Source: Corticium candelabrum (Eukaryota; Porifera; Homoscleromorpha; Homosclerophorida; Plakinidae). From it: DNA of 64,000 nucleotides. The stretch lies in assembly GCF_963422355.1 (NCBI RefSeq), contig NC_085089.1:2867956-2931955 (forward strand), written 5' to 3'. A program made the position numbers and the translations under genes. The notes under the pieces are model-generated. The model was not told the DNA's origin. It worked only from the letters and a program-made list of their open reading frames with translations, and ran no database searches. Positions 1 to 13,600 of this stretch are shown piece after piece; the stretch's first letter is position 1; every line of letters starts with the position of its first letter.

Positions 1-199
1 ACGCTAGTAGTAAAGTGAGAAGTTCTCATACCATTTTTAAGAATACCTTTTTGTATTGCAGAGATTTAGGAACCCCTCTCTCGCTGGGGATTGCATGCAA
101 ACAATGACAGTCAAATATTTTGTGGTCTCTAGTGGCTTCCCCCATGGAGGGCGCGCACCTCTCTAGGCGCCCAAGACGGAGGAAGATACTAGAGACCAT

Positions 200-560
200 G
201 ATGAGTGCCCTTGTAGACAAAGAGTATCCATAGTATATAGCCACAGAATCGTGTGGTGTGCTCCAAAGAGGAAAATTGGGCTCTAGTAGACAAATAGCTC
301 CTATTATATATAGCCACAGAATTGTGTGCCTCAGCTGTAGTGGAAAGAGTAGGAAAGTTGCGCTCTAATAAACAAATAGCATCTATATTATATAGCCAGA
401 GAATCATGTGGTTTGCTCTATAGAGGAAAGTTGCACCCTATTAGACAAATAGCTCCTACAGTATATAGCCACAGAATTGTATGCCCCAGCTGTAGAGAAA
501 AATTGCGCTCTGTTAGAGAAATATTATCTACAGTATATAACTGCAGAATTGTCTGTACCA
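200..560. repeat. Degenerate tandem repeat, period about 72-82 bp
   Basis: A block resembling TAGCCACAGAATTGTG recurs at about 238, 311, 393, 465 and 537. Two variants alternate: one continues into a GCTC-type segment, the next into a CAGCTGTAG-type segment, so the real unit may be a dimer of about 150 bp. Copies have diverged by substitutions and small indels. No coding content is supported. It lies just upstream of the broken DNA polymerase remnant and could be an element end or an old local satellite. Confidence 0.7.
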
Positions 561-585
561 GGAATCACAGATTCAATGCAAACGG

Positions 586-1250
586 ATATGTAACCCCAAT
601 CCTGTTGTTTTAACCACCAAAGTCCTGCGACAACAGGCCAAAAACATCGGACTCAAGTGATACTTTCGCCTACGAAAAACAGATCTTGTAGCGCTTATCC
701 CGAAAGTCAGGAGATGTAACCCCAAACGCGTTGTTTTAACAACGATCAAAGTCCTTCAACAGCAGCCCAACACCATCGGACTTAAGGGATACTTTTGCCT
801 GAGAAAAGCAGACCATGTTGAATTCGTCTCCAAAGCCCGAGATCCAGAGATGGTGCAACGAATACAACCTGCCACTCAAACTGGGCGCTATCTCGCTCTG
901 CGTGGTGTCGTGGACAACCCGGAGCAATATCGTGCCGAGCTACAAAAAATCGCGAAGAAGTCGACGTTTCCCTGCGAGCCAGAAGGTTGTGAAAGAGCTC
1001 CAAAATCCTCAGTATCGTCTAGCCACTTTCGAGAGATTTCGAAGAAAGATGTTTCGTAAACCCCTGGCTCCACGCATGGTGAAGGAAGGAGCCGCCATAC
1101 TTGAGAAGCAGAACAGCGAACAGGAAAGGACGATCAAAGGACGTAGGATGCTGACATTCACATTTCGTCGTGAGGTAGGAGGTGCCCTCACCGACAGGAT
1201 GATGGAAAAGTTGGCAGACCGAGTACAGCGTACAAACGTCATTCTACTTT
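586..1250 (+). pseudogene. Broken SAP/Rho-N-like tandem domain gene, upstream part of a polymerase-bearing element
   Basis: Two adjacent copies of about 100-130 bp (about 589-690 and 716-815) each encode a short helix-turn-helix module with a GLK-x-Y-F-x-LRK-A/T-D core. This resembles SAP or Rho-N DNA/RNA-binding domains. The first copy contains a stop. The second runs on in the same frame, then shifts frame near 960-1060 into a basic, Arg/Lys-rich stretch ending near 1251. Similar modules accompany type B polymerases in invertebrate mobile elements (family knowledge, not checked here). It sits directly upstream of the polymerase remnant on the same strand, so both probably come from one element. 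Stops and frame changes show it is not functional. Confidence 0.5.
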
Positions 1251-1439
1251 AGGTATCTCTACACGTACAAGATCAGAAATATCGAAACAGAGAAAATGAG
1301 GAAGTTCCGCAAATACGCACCAGGCAGCCCAAGAATGGTTGGGATGACAAAAGCTCGTGCCTGCACAACCAAGCAAGAAGAAATCCGCCTCTTCTAACTA
1401 GACTGCCCCAGCACTAAGTAGGCTCTCGTACGGTTTATC

Positions 1440-2890
1440 GATGTCCAGCTGACTGCCATTCTGGGCATAGATGCTCTGGTACGCACTGGACCCCCACCCG
1501 ACTGGCCACGCCGTAAGAGGGAACTCATTGCTCTGGACACATTCCTCGACAACCTATGTCTATTCCGTTGTATTACCAGTCACCAAGACACGCGAGCAGA
1601 TCGTACCACCCACAAAGCCAGAAAGCTAGACAAGCTCGCTAAAATCGAGAAACGATTCAAACTGGGTATCTGTGTATACAAGCCCGCCCAATATGTTAAG
1701 GAAGTCGATGCCAGGAATGGACCTGTCTGGAATTTGATTCAACAACCCGCCCGGTATCCCAATATCATAACCATTGGTACGTTTGAGGAGCACGCCTTCT
1801 ATAGCAAAGACGTCCGGTCTCCAACATCTACCTCTGTGGTTATTGTTCCCAATCCTTCACCAACCATGCAACCTTCAACGACATGCCACCTGTGCACCCC
1901 AAGGTGTCACCCAAGTCAAGTGTCCAGGTGACCCGCGCCGGTGGAAGCACCTCAGTCGGCTTACCAGAAGGCATTCTACCCAAGCTGCAACGCGAGCAAC
2001 GTTGCCGTTCGCTGGCTAGAATACGAAAGCCAGTGGCGTGGCATTTACATCCACCACGCTAAATGCGGACACAGTGGTGAGCAGTTTCACGGCTGTCACT
2101 GGCACGGTTGTCCAAAGCATGAATCCAACGCAAACAACCTATAGGAAGCAACCCTTGAGCGAGATCAAACTATCCGAGACGCCGGTTTCGATCTCGTGGT
2201 CATGTGGGAGTGCGACTCATATAGGCAAGCCCCCGCCCCAGAACCTAAAACGAAGCCTATCCACACACCATTGTGTACGACTTCGAAGCCTATCTCAACA
2301 AGAAAGGCCCGCTCCCCCACAACCTCCCTCACCTTCGAGACTGAGCACACACCCATGTCGGTCTCTCTCGGTGACACACTAAACCCCTCCACACACCTAT
2401 GCAACGCCGATACCAAGCAACTCGTTGAAGACTTTGTCGACGCGCTGCGCAGACAAGGAGATCTGTACGAAAAGTCGTTCGTCAACGATATCTTCCGGAT
2501 GATCTCGAGTTTCTCCCCACCAAGCAAAAGAACCGGATCCAAGAGTGGTGCGACCAAGTGCCCGTGCTGGGATTCAATTCGGGTAAGTACAACTTGAACC
2601 TCATCAAAGAGCACTTTGTGAACAAGATCACCAAACCTGCCAAGAAGATCAATGTAGCCAAGAAGGCCAACCAGACCATGTTCCTACTAACACCCCACCT
2701 CCGATTCCTGGATGTCATCTACTATCTGGGACCTGGCACTAGCTACGACAAATGGGTCAAAGCCTATGGATGCAAATTGCAGAAGAGCTGGTTCCCCTAC
2801 GAGTGGTTCGACAATCCCGACAAACTACAACACCCAGGTCTACCTGACGACCCCTCGTAGTATTTCAAGCTAAAAGTTCAGTACCTGAAC
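1440..2890 (+). pseudogene. Decayed protein-primed type B DNA polymerase (DNA_pol_B_2), Polinton/Maverick or related viral origin
   Basis: Blocks of a DNA_pol_B_2 polymerase are readable in order but in different frames. They are an NLCLFRC block near 1550, a Cys/His FHGCHWHGCPKH block near 2087-2120, an exonuclease I motif YDFEA near 2275-2289, an exonuclease II-type GFNSGKYNLNLI block near 2570-2610, and a FLDV...GTSYDKWVKAYG block near 2707-2780. The polymerase palm with its catalytic aspartates is missing: similarity stops near 2890, where a gypsy remnant begins on the other strand. In-frame stops and several frame changes show an old, non-functional copy. Whether the parent was a Polinton, an adintovirus-like virus or another protein-primed element cannot be decided without the capsid or integrase genes. 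Confidence 0.75.
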
Positions 2891-4600
2891 AATCCTTGTG
2901 AGTGACGAACGTTGTGATTTGAAACTCGTGATCTAATTGAATCTGATGACACCTTTTTCGCAAGTCCAAATTTAGTGAAGTATCTGCTACGACTCAATTC
3001 CTGTAAGACTTCATCAACAGTCGGAATTGGGTGACGTTCTCTGATGATCGCTTCGTTTGCCCAACGCATGTCTACGCAAAGACGAACTTCACCATTGGGT
3101 TTAGCAACGACGACAACAGGACTGATCCATGGTTTCGGACCCTCTGCTGGTTCGATTATGAGATGTTGAATCTCCGTTTCTACCTTACTTCGAAGGCCAA
3201 CAACAGGTAGCACTGAGGAGACGGTAGGTCAAGCTGAAATCCGTTTAATTTCCCAATCCCGCTGAAGCAGGCGGGGTATATCTCAAACCCTGTTATCCAA
3301 TAGTTTCATGAACGTGGCCTCACAGGAGAAGTTGCAATTGTGCTGAGTGTGTCTCCCCAATAGAATTGGACCATTACTTTGCACTACAATGAATTCTGCA
3401 GTTACCCTGCTATCGTTTGTCTTCACCTCTGTCTGAAAGCCACCCACTCCGATAGGTGTTGAAAATCCATAGGAAAAAGCTGCTTACAAATGTGTATTGA
3501 GGTATACTTCATTCCCTGCTTTTTCAAGGAGCGCCACTGCTCTTGTGAATGTGCTACTAGCACCACTATCTACAACTGCTGCTGTCTCGATACCTCCCAT
3601 TCAAATAGTAGTCCTAGCAGTCGCCTGATCTACAGAGAAGACACATATTCTTGGTCATCAGTGTTGGTAGTAATGTTGACTTTTTCCTTCCTTCTGATTT
3701 CGTTCTTGGTCAAGCTTGCAGCTTTGTTCGACATCTGCTGGCAAAACGTCCTGTAAGATTACAGTGTTGGCATGTGGTGTTCCTGGCAAGACTTCTAGGG
3801 TCATTGGCTATATGGCCTGCTCTCCCACATCTGTAGCAGGAACTTCTGTTCGTTGTGTCTGAGGTCTGTTTCGTGCAGAAGTGGCAAACTTGGAATAGAC
3901 TTGGTAAGTTCCTTCCTCTGATGTAGTCGACGAGGAGAAAGAACCATCGGAAGTAGAGCCTGTCATTACCCGTTCTTGGACAGTAACCGTCTCAATGGTA
4001 CGGGCCAGGCTGAGAGCCGCTGCAAGAGTCAAGTCATTTCCCACCTCTAACAATTTAGTATGAACATTGGAGGTGTTACAGCTTGCAATGAGCTAGTCAA
4101 GAAGATTTTGATCTTTATCCACAAACCGACATCGAGTGGTTTGTTGGCACAGTCGAGCTAGGAATTGGTCGACATATTCTGTCGGTTGTTGTTTCATCTG
4201 CCGAAATTTGTAGCGTTCGTAGAACTTACTAGTGAGCGGGTAGTTACCCAGTGCTGTAATTGCAGGGTCATATGTCCGATCGTCTCCAGTGTCAGAAAGA
4301 GTGCAAAGATTTCTTGGACATATATGCCTGTACAATGTAGTAATAACTCCCGCTTGCGTTTACGATCCGTAATGCCTCGTCTAACAGCGTAATATTCAAA
4401 ATTCCTTTTCCAAAAGTACCATTGGGGTCCCACTTCCGACGCAACCTCTCCCATCAGAGTGACAGCACTTACCGGAGGTATATCTATCACGAATCGTCTC
4501 GTCACCAACACTACTGTGTTCAAATCTCAGTACTAACCACGAAGGTAAAGACAAGTGCGGATGGCGTGAAAATATAATTGTCGTCTCTAGAAGCATCCCA
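2878..4600 (-). mobile_element. Truncated, decayed Ty3/gypsy retrotransposon (gag, zinc knuckles, protease, start of RT)
   Basis: Read on the minus strand from 4600 downwards, the order is typical of Ty3/gypsy. A gag-like segment (about 4523-4100) includes ERYKFRQMKQ. A zinc-knuckle region near 3836-3735 has CYRCGRAGH followed by a second Cys cluster, but its last Cys is replaced by Asp. An aspartic protease has the VVDSGAS active-site motif (codons at about 3556-3573). The reverse transcriptase starts with SPVVVVAKPNG, RLCVDMRWANEAI and HPIPTVDEVLQ (3150-3000). It breaks at about 2880, before the YxDD region, against the polymerase remnant. Frames are interrupted and no LTR was recognised. 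RT, RNase H and integrase are lost. Confidence 0.85.
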
Positions 4601-6860
4601 ACTGGCTTGCTCCGTTGAATTGTGTGTTAATGAGCCTAGTATCCTCGTCGCGAAGTTGTAAGACTCTTAGCTAGGTAGAACCTTACTCTCTGCTCTCTAC
4701 TCCCGTATATATGTTATCCCGTATACTTACGTACTGTGCCACAGTAGGCGGAGTCATGAAGGACGTTCAAATTCTAATTAGTGACTTTCGAGTTTATGGT
4801 TATAGCAAACAGAGAGAAGCAGGAGCGGGTTGGGACACCCGGATAATTATTTACATGTCCCGGATAATTCTTCGCAGACCAGACCATGTCATGCGGTGGC
4901 TGCACTCACCCGGCCTGGGTAGGTAGGTGACCTCTCGCTCACTGTGTCAGCTCTCCCGGTTGGTTCCTCACAGACAAGAACATGGCATTCAGTCATACTG
5001 TATACCTAAGATCCCACCACTGAAGTAGAACAATTGTATTCAGGTATGTAAAGAGTCAAATTTCAATCTTATAACTCTAGTTTAGTATTGCACTGCCGGG
5101 GGGGGGGGGCACACACACACGTACTCCAGGTGCCCCAGGTGCCCCATCCTGTATCGCCCCTGATTCTGAAGGTGAACCTGCGACACATCGACGCAACTCA
5201 GTCAGTCAGTCACACTTCCCAGCCACCGAACTGATATAGTTCCGTTTGATGATATAGTATGGTTCAGTATGGTGTTTGGTAAACAATTGCTAACTAAGGG
5301 CCAGGTTGGGGTCACCTGTAGTGCTGTGGAGCTACTTCGTGCCATTGTCTAAATAACACATTCGAAATGCTTGTGCGTGCTTGCCAGTGCGTGTGCAACG
5401 GCTGTCCGTGTTGTTGCTCTGCGCCACGCCTATAGGGTTTTAGCACTTCAATGCCTTTTCATTAATTAGTTAATTATTAATTAATTAAGACTATTGGTTA
5501 TGCTTTCTGAACAGTTGTGAGACAAGGAGGCAGTAGCACGCAAAATGCATAACATTCAAAGGACCGACGTTGTGAGACAACACAGAGTGGAAAATTTAGG
5601 ACTTGAGCACTACAAAGCATTTCGAAGCTTTCACAACCATTTCTGTGTTTACACACAAAATGCGCCAGAGATGGCTTCTGACATACAGGGAAAAGAACAT
5701 GGCGTTACTGAAGTTCTCGAAACGGTCTCATAGAGAAACAATTAAAGCTCTACAAGCACTAGCTTAGGGCAAAGAAGTAGCTTTTTTATTTGTCTCCAGC
5801 TGTATCCATCCTGGCATTTTCAAAACAACGGAAGCTCTCCTGTATCTCTACCATTTTTGTAAAATATTTCTCAGTATTAATTAAATGAACAATACTAAGC
5901 AATTCTCTACCTACGTGTCAGACGTGCACTAAAAGTTTAACATAAAGAAACTTCTGTTTTGTTTATTTTTGAGATAATGTATATAGGTATGAAATAAATT
6001 ATTTATTCATTACTGATTTGCAAAAGTAATATTAACTTGACATAGTATCTGCTCTTTGAAATCCATCGTAGTGATAATTATATAGAACAACAAGGTGTAG
6101 AGTCGTTTGTACTTTACTAAAACAATTTTAGGTGAGGGAATGGTTTGAACAGTCAGGTGTTCGTGAACAGTCAACAACTTGGGAAGATCAAATTGTACTT
6201 GGTAGACAAACGGCAAGTTCTAGCGCAGGTTCGGATGGAGATGACTTTACGCCAAGTAAGAAGAGATGCACCCAATGCAGAAATCATAGCGTTACTGAAT
6301 TGCTAATTTAGCTAGAAGAGAGGGTGCTATGTCTTTACGCCAGCATGAGTTTTCTTTATAGATGTGTTCTTTCTAATGCATTATTTTTCTTCAAGTTTGA
6401 CAATTTCCTTACGTCGTTTTAACATTAGAATAGTGACGTCTTTCTTGCTTCCGGCCATAGCAGGATCTTTTCAAGCGGTGTCTGCCCGTATGTCACAAGA
6501 ACAACAGAAATTAGAGCAAAATTCGTCTATTTTTATAAACTTAAAAGTATCACGATGAACAATTTTAGGTGCAGTACCATTACACGATTGTCAAGTTTTT
6601 GTCTTGGATTTTAGCTTCATGCGAACGCTCGTTTGTCTGGATCAAGATGAATGGCACAGTGCACATACACAGATTGTTGTATACTGAGACCACCAGACAG
6701 CCAAATTGAAGAAGCAGATGGACTCACTCATGCATAAATCCAGACGAGTAGGGTACGTTTCTCGGCTTTACTATATTTGCAGGTTTTGAGCCGGTTTATA
6801 GGCGCTGACTTGATAAGCAAGGAAATTTAGTAGACTTAAACATCATCGGAACAGCAAACC
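4601..6860. other. Gene-poor stretch, no secure feature
   Basis: AT-rich non-coding sequence. The only notable local features are a run of about 11 G at 5099-5109 followed by a short CA repeat, and an AT-rich TTAATTAA cluster near 5462-5490. Short frames here have no recognisable domains. A possible small exon near 6132-6210 has an acceptor-like TTTTAG before it but no supporting homology. Confidence 0.5.
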
Positions 6861-6874
6861 TGCGAGCGGACTGC

Positions 6875-7636
6875 ATGGACATGAGAAGAACGCTAATAGA
6901 AATTGTGGTGTTATTTTCTACGCTTGTTCTACATGTACTGGTAGAGGACTCGTTCGGCTACTACAATAGTCTCCCTTATAGCCAGACTCTTTCCTGTCCT
7001 ATATACGTGAGACCATTTGACTCAGTCATAGGTGCAAAGCCTGTTAGAATTGGTATTGTCAAGTGTTGTGCATGTAAGCATCTCATACATCGCCAGATAA
7101 CTCGCTAAGGCGTATTCTGTGCGTGGACTTGTATTGCTGAAATATGATCAGGGCTACAAGTTTCTTTTTCAACGTATGTTGCATGAAATCCAGAAAACAA
7201 ATTCTGGATGCGGAAAAGAGACAACTGTATATATTTCACTACACAAAACTATGTAAGAAATTTCTGAAAAAGTTGCAGGAGGGACAGAACACTATAAATT
7301 AAGAACACATTTAAAGAGAAAATTGTTATCTGTGGACATGGCACCCTTTCGTAACTGTTAATTTATCCTAAAGGCATTACAAGCTGAACGTAATTGCTTT
7401 TGTACAGCACATTACTGTTTTATCTATGTACTGCACATACATTTCTTTCATTTGTATTAGCGCATCCAGTGGTGGTGCCATGTATGTCAGCAAGGGCTTC
7501 TTCGCTTAGCAGTTTGTGTTCTTCTAGTGGATTACCTGCACAACGCGATTGTGACGAATGTATGGCATACGAATCCAGTTATGAAAGAGCAATCGCTTTA
7601 TTTGTGATGTTTTGTATTTGCATGATGTATATATAG
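6875..7636 (+). CDS. Speculative two-exon gene or 5' exons of the giant gene
   Basis: An ATG at 6875 opens a frame whose first 25 residues are hydrophobic and signal-peptide-like, ending in a GTAAGC donor near 7073. A TTTGTATTAG acceptor near 7460 gives a phase-compatible second exon. That exon either stops at 7636 after a short hydrophobic tail, or splices from a possible donor at GTATGG (about 7559) to the TATATATAG acceptor at 7635-7636 and enters the giant frame in phase. No family is recognised. This is built from splice-site reading alone, and weak donors of this kind are common by chance. Confidence 0.2.
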
Positions 7637-10600
7637 ATCTGGCTCAGAGATTGACTGAACAGGGCCACAAGCCTTCAGTTGCTGAGATCTCGGGCGCGTT
7701 TGATTGTGTAAAGAGGGATGCCGCTCAAACACGGGAAAGGGAAAGAAAAGCTGCAGAGAAACTAATCACAACGTACATGGATGCAATAGTGGCTATGATA
7801 AGCGAATCAAAAGTTAGTGAAGCTCTTTACGCTTATACAAAACTTTATCAATGCCAGAATGTACAGCAAAGGAAAACTACTTGGAGCTATCTAGGTGACG
7901 AAGAAAAAGCTAGACAACAGAGACTTGTTAGCACGATATCCAGTAAGTATTCCTCTGCTAATTCCCTTAAAATTGCTGATCTAAAAACTGGCTGTTTGGA
8001 AAGAGACGAGTACTGGAGCGATGTTTTTGAAAGCGCTTGCTTCTTTATTTGTCCTAACTCTAAAGCTGTTAGAGACGTTATCGGTACGTCCAGAGACATT
8101 TTAAGAAAGGCAAATATATACTTTACTTTCGTGGCCTTGCATTGCTGTCTTAGACATATCCGTAGCAAGTGTACAGAGATGGTAAGCGTAAAAGAATGTG
8201 TCGAGGGTTTTGTTTGGAAATGGACACCGACGGTATTTATGAACGGTTTGATGTCATTGCTAAAGAGTGATGTAGGCCTAAACCTTAAAATTACTTCTGA
8301 GGATTACTTGGCAATCTTGCAGCAGTTGGAATGTCACTCTCTCCCACTGTCACTCAGTCAAAAACTTCAGTATGCTAATGACATAGGATTGGCAGGAATT
8401 GACGGTTTTTCCCTGGAACGGCTTTTGACAACATTATGGAGTCAAAACTTGAAATTGTATCCTGAAGAGTGCAAAGATCTTCTCGCCTACACAGCTGACA
8501 TTTACAGGAGCGAAGATCTAGCTAGAACGCAAATAGACGAGGCAGCTAGGTCGCTGTTTCAATGTAAGAAAGACTTTCGATGGCGCATTGACTACATGCA
8601 AAAGCTTGTAATGAAAACTAAAAGTGTTGTCGGAAAGTGCGAAGACCAGCAAAGAGTAAACCTAGTTATTGACACGTGCTCTTCCATGGTCACAGCTGAT
8701 TTAGACTCTATCCTGGCTGAAGATTTGGAGGAGTTTGCAAAACGACAATTTTGTGAGAAGGCGTGTCTGTGTGCTTTCAAAAAATGTTTACCTGAGTTTA
8801 TAAGCACTGATGCAGGATTTGTACTCATACCACCGACCTTGCATTTAAACTTCCAGCTGAACTTAAAGAAACCGAAGCAAATCGAGGAAAAAAAAGTTCG
8901 AAGCGTGCTGGTAAACATTGTTAATTCCATCCTTTCTTTTGATGGCGATTCGGCTTTGAGGGGTAGTGAAGCAAGTTGTTTTACGCGTTCTTTAATTGAG
9001 CTTTACAAAGAAAGCGTTGACAAGCCGAAAGTTTCAAACTCGAGTTCAAACTCACTAATTTTTGAGCTGCTACTTAAGTCGAATCTGGGCAATGTGAAGG
9101 TAGAGAGCTACAATTTTCCATTACCCTTTTATGAAAACGACAGCCTTAGCCAGTTTGTATCTGAAGGATGTAAAATATTGAAGATAACAAAAGAAAGCGG
9201 TCCAGATCATGTTACCACTGCCAGCGTTTGTTATTGTGCATTTGACTCCTATTGCCAACAGGCTGAAGGGAGCAATCTAAGGTGTCAGTTACCTCAGCAG
9301 AAAGTTCTCGAGCTTTGCCAATTGTGCAGTCAACCCGAGCTTACTGATATTATGAAAGCTGCTTTGATTGGAACAACATATAAAATTCTGCTTTCCAAGA
9401 CAGAATTTTTTTGGGAAGTAACTGAAGGAAACCGATTTCTAGCAGCTCTACACTTGCTACATACGCGTGTTTTAAATCTAATTAATCGCAATTGTCCTCA
9501 CTTTGCACAATATCGAAAGGCACAATTGGAATGCGACAACCTGAAAGAAAAGGTCGAGTCAGGGGATTTTGACACACAAACAGTTCTAAATTTTGAAAAA
9601 CATCGTACTGCTATGCTGAAGTCCTTCAAAGCACTGGACATAGACTCAACTGTTATTGAGGAAAGACTCACAACAGAGTCTATTGAAGGAAGTAGAAGGC
9701 GGCTTTGGGAGAAACGCAAACTGTTGAAGTGCCTAGTTGATCTAACTGCACACGTTGGAATCAAAGAATTGCTTCAAGAAATTGATAGCATGGACGAGAA
9801 AAGATTAATCAAGTATCAAACGTTGGTAAATCTTGAACAAAGAGCAAACGATTTCTTAAAATTGTTTGATAATTGCCTTGACGATGACCAAAGCTCTGCA
9901 TCCCTAGGAGAGTTTGTTGAACACTTTCTTAGCTGCAGCTTGTTTTATGGGTATTTGAGGGAGTTCAAGAACGACAGAGCTGTCTTGAATTGGCCCGACG
10001 ATATCGTCGCGGCTCTAAACGCTATAAATCGCTCATTTAGAGATCTTCTTAGTCAACAAGTGACGGTGCGCACTTTGTGCAATGTTCGTGAGCAGATGGA
10101 AGTTGGCATTGTAGACGTGGGGCAGACGCCATTTAGCTTAGACTGGAAAAACCAACTGTCAACATTGAAGCATTTCTACCCCGAGTATAGCGGGCTGGAA
10201 GAGCACGAGCTTGGTAGAAAAATTGTTGAAGCTTTAAACATTGTCGAGAAGGTGGAAATTCTCCCTACTGTAATTAGAACCTTAAAGAACTATAATTGTG
10301 TACGCGAAGAAGATAGGGAGTACAAAGATCTTTGCCGAATAAGAGTTGCCGAAAACTTGTCTGATAAACGTCTTTCAGAAGTTGAATATTCCAGCTTTAG
10401 TAGTGTTGAAAGTTTAGCAGGAGTGAAGTCTCACTACTGGACGGTCGTAGATGAAGCTTTCTGTTACGAGAAACTGCGAGAATTTATAAATCGAAACAAG
10501 AAAGGTAATTTTATTAGACAGGTTCTAAATGTTAAGAATAGCATTCGAAACGATCAGGACTCTCACTCATCCCTTTTCAGCTCTCTTATCTCGGCGTTCC

Positions 10601-13600
10601 ACTATCTAAAGCCTGTTATGACCGAGTCAAGATCGCTTGCAGAGGTAGTCGAAGAAGCCCGAGAACAAGTTATGGTTTATACAGATGCAAGGAAGCACAT
10701 TGAAGTGTGTAACAAGAGTATTGAAACGCTTGCGATGCTTTTCAATGAGGCGACGTTAGTGAAAGCTGTCGAGCTCGCTAAATTGTCTCCATCTGGAAAA
10801 TTTACAGTATACTTGAATTACCTAAAGGGTGACAAGGCAACTTACGAACTTACTGTCAAGACTAATCAGGGATTGAATCTACAGGCTTTGGAAGTACGGG
10901 ACAAGGTGTCCTCGAAAAAGATGTCGTACTCTGAAGACGAAGTCGCTAAATCTTGCAGATTGCTTCTTGCAGTCAAAGATGGAGATGACCTAGATGTCAT
11001 TGAACGTTTCCTACGTACACTCGAAGCAGCTCTAGATTTCTTTAGAAAAGCGAAACTATTGGAAATGTCCGATCATCCGTCTTATCAATGTACAAAAGCA
11101 ATATGCAGTTTCAATTGTGTGGATCTACGCGAAGCAAGTGACAGATGCACGCAGTACCTTGAGAACTGGAGAAGTGAAGTTAACAGGTTGAGAGAAAATA
11201 GAATCTTTTACTTGTTTAGTAGAAAGGAAGTGATGATGATGATGATGCTTCTATTGACAAAACAGATAGAAATTCATTTTGATGTACAAAGAAAAGCGGT
11301 CAATCAACGTTCATCAGACAGTGGAAACAAAGCTGTGCCTGCTCGTCTATTGTGTACCTATTTTCAATCAACAGGACTTTGTGCTACGGAATCAAAAGAA
11401 GACATCGAGAGGTGCATTTGCCAGGTTATGTCATCTATAGAAACGTCGGACGTCTCAATTCTGGCTACCAAGCTTCAAGAAATATCTAGCAAGATCTTTC
11501 CTTGCAATACCATACGCGATTTTGACGATTTCGTTTCGAGTCAATCGCGTCATTGTTTACTCCCAGGAATGTCGCAGTACAGCTCAGAAGTATTTAGGGT
11601 GATACTGACTGTAACTCTGAAGCAAACTCGTGCTCCTTTCCGCAGTCAGATTTTGTGGTGTAATAGAAAAGTGGCACGAGATGAAGTGAAAGAATTTGTA
11701 AATTGCTCGTCAGCTTTTCCAAGTGTTACGTTTGTTTGCGTAGGAGTAGACAGACTACTCTATGAGAGCCAACAAGAGGAACTGCCATTTGGAAAGAGTA
11801 GCAACATACTGTATGTCTATCTCGATTCCGCAGACACTCTTGATGGAGATCCCAATGTAGAACTGCAGCACGACGATTGGCCAAGTCTAAAGCGACGTTG
11901 GGTCAAGTTTGCCAACGTCTCCGGTCGGCCACAGGTAGTGTGTGTATGTGGCTTTCCACTAAGTGGGAAAACACATTACATAAAAACGAGTAATCTCTTA
12001 TCAACCGGTTACGTGCAGTTGAGCATTGCTGATGTGGTTGACCCAAGAGCGATTATACAGCAGCTCAATGCCGCTGACGATTCTGACGCCATTTACATAA
12101 CAATTTCATTCCCATCGTCTTCACCCTCGTCGCATTTTTATGATCAACTGAACAAAGTAATGTTTGAACTGCTAGTGTATGGATGCATCGGTTGCAAGGA
12201 GACAGGCGCTGTGTTTTGCTTCTCACACAACTCTAACAGAAAGGTGGTCTTGGAAATCTCTCGTCCTGGCTTTGATGATGGAGAACGAACCAATACCAAT
12301 GTTATAAAGTTTATCGAAACTCGTCTCCCAATGGTAGGTCTGGTAACTTGTGAAGTCATCATGTTGGTTGATTGTGAAACAGATACGTCAGGACTAGATT
12401 TAAAATCTTGGATTTGCGACAACATCCGAGTAATAGAAAACAAATTTAGTCTATTTAGTGAACACGACGATGGAATGGACAGCGCCGGTTTGGAATATTG
12501 TAATAGTTTTGTAAATGAATTCTTGCCTCCTGTCTGTACTAACGGTGGCAACTTAGCAGCTGTTGCTCACATCGTAGAACTGTACGATTATGTTAAAACA
12601 AGGGCAAATGGCAAAACAGTGGCTGTATCTCAATTTCTAAAATTACTGGCAAGAAAATTTTCCTGGATTGCTCCTTTCGTGACGACTAAAGCAATTAGCA
12701 GGGAAAATTACAAAGGTGTTTGCGAACATATTTTTGATGAAGCCGATGTTTTATGTAAAGAGAATTTGGAATGTTCTATACGTTTTGAGTACAAACCTCT
12801 TATACCTGTCGATACAGGTATGGCTGGGAAGAAACTGTCTGTTGTAGCTACTACAAGGCGTTCACAGTCTTCACTTAATGAAGGCGTTCGTCATGTAACT
12901 CGTGACGGGAAAATTTTTTTGGACCAAAATGCACCTGATGTAGAAAGTTGTAAAAGGTCTAAGTACTTCGTTACTGGTGTGTTTACCTTAGACTTTGACG
13001 ACATTGATAAAACTCTACAAAAAGAAGAATTTGTGTTAACTCAAGACGCTAGAAATGCAATGATAATTTTGAACGAAAAAACAGAAGCTGGAATTCCTGT
13101 AATTTTGAAAGGAGAAACAGGAGTAGGTAAGACTGCTTTGCTGAAGCAGTACGGTGCTATGCTTAATGCAGCTGCTTCGAAAAAGCTCGGATGTTATCCA
13201 AATCTCTCAGGAAATTTTTGCCGATGGATTTCTGAATTGCTGAAAAGGTTTGCTGCTACAAAAGTTCAACAAGAACAATTGAAAAAATTGGAAGACGGTG
13301 CATACAGTGAGATAGAGTTGCTAGAGCTTTGGCAGTCTCTAGATCATCTGCTAAGTGAGGAAATACTATCTCAACTTTCGAATGATTTGCAAGAGTGGAT
13401 TAAATCGTTTTACGAAAAAGCTCCTCAACTCGATTCAAATCAAAGTTCCATTATGAATTTTGTGAATGACACTAACGTGTCGTTCAAAAGATCGGTGGAT
13501 ATGTTTCGTGCTTTTCTAGACACGCCTCTTTACTGCGCTTTTCGATATTTTCGTATTTACTCAGGAATTACTAAACACGAACTTACGAAGCTTTTGCAAC

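Noticed and set aside
200..560. CRISPR array
   Set aside because: Repeats are diverged, have no conserved-spacer structure, and the genome is eukaryotic.
2165..2614. 149-codon minus-strand frame
   Set aside because: Antisense of the broken polymerase blocks, which have clear motifs on the plus strand.
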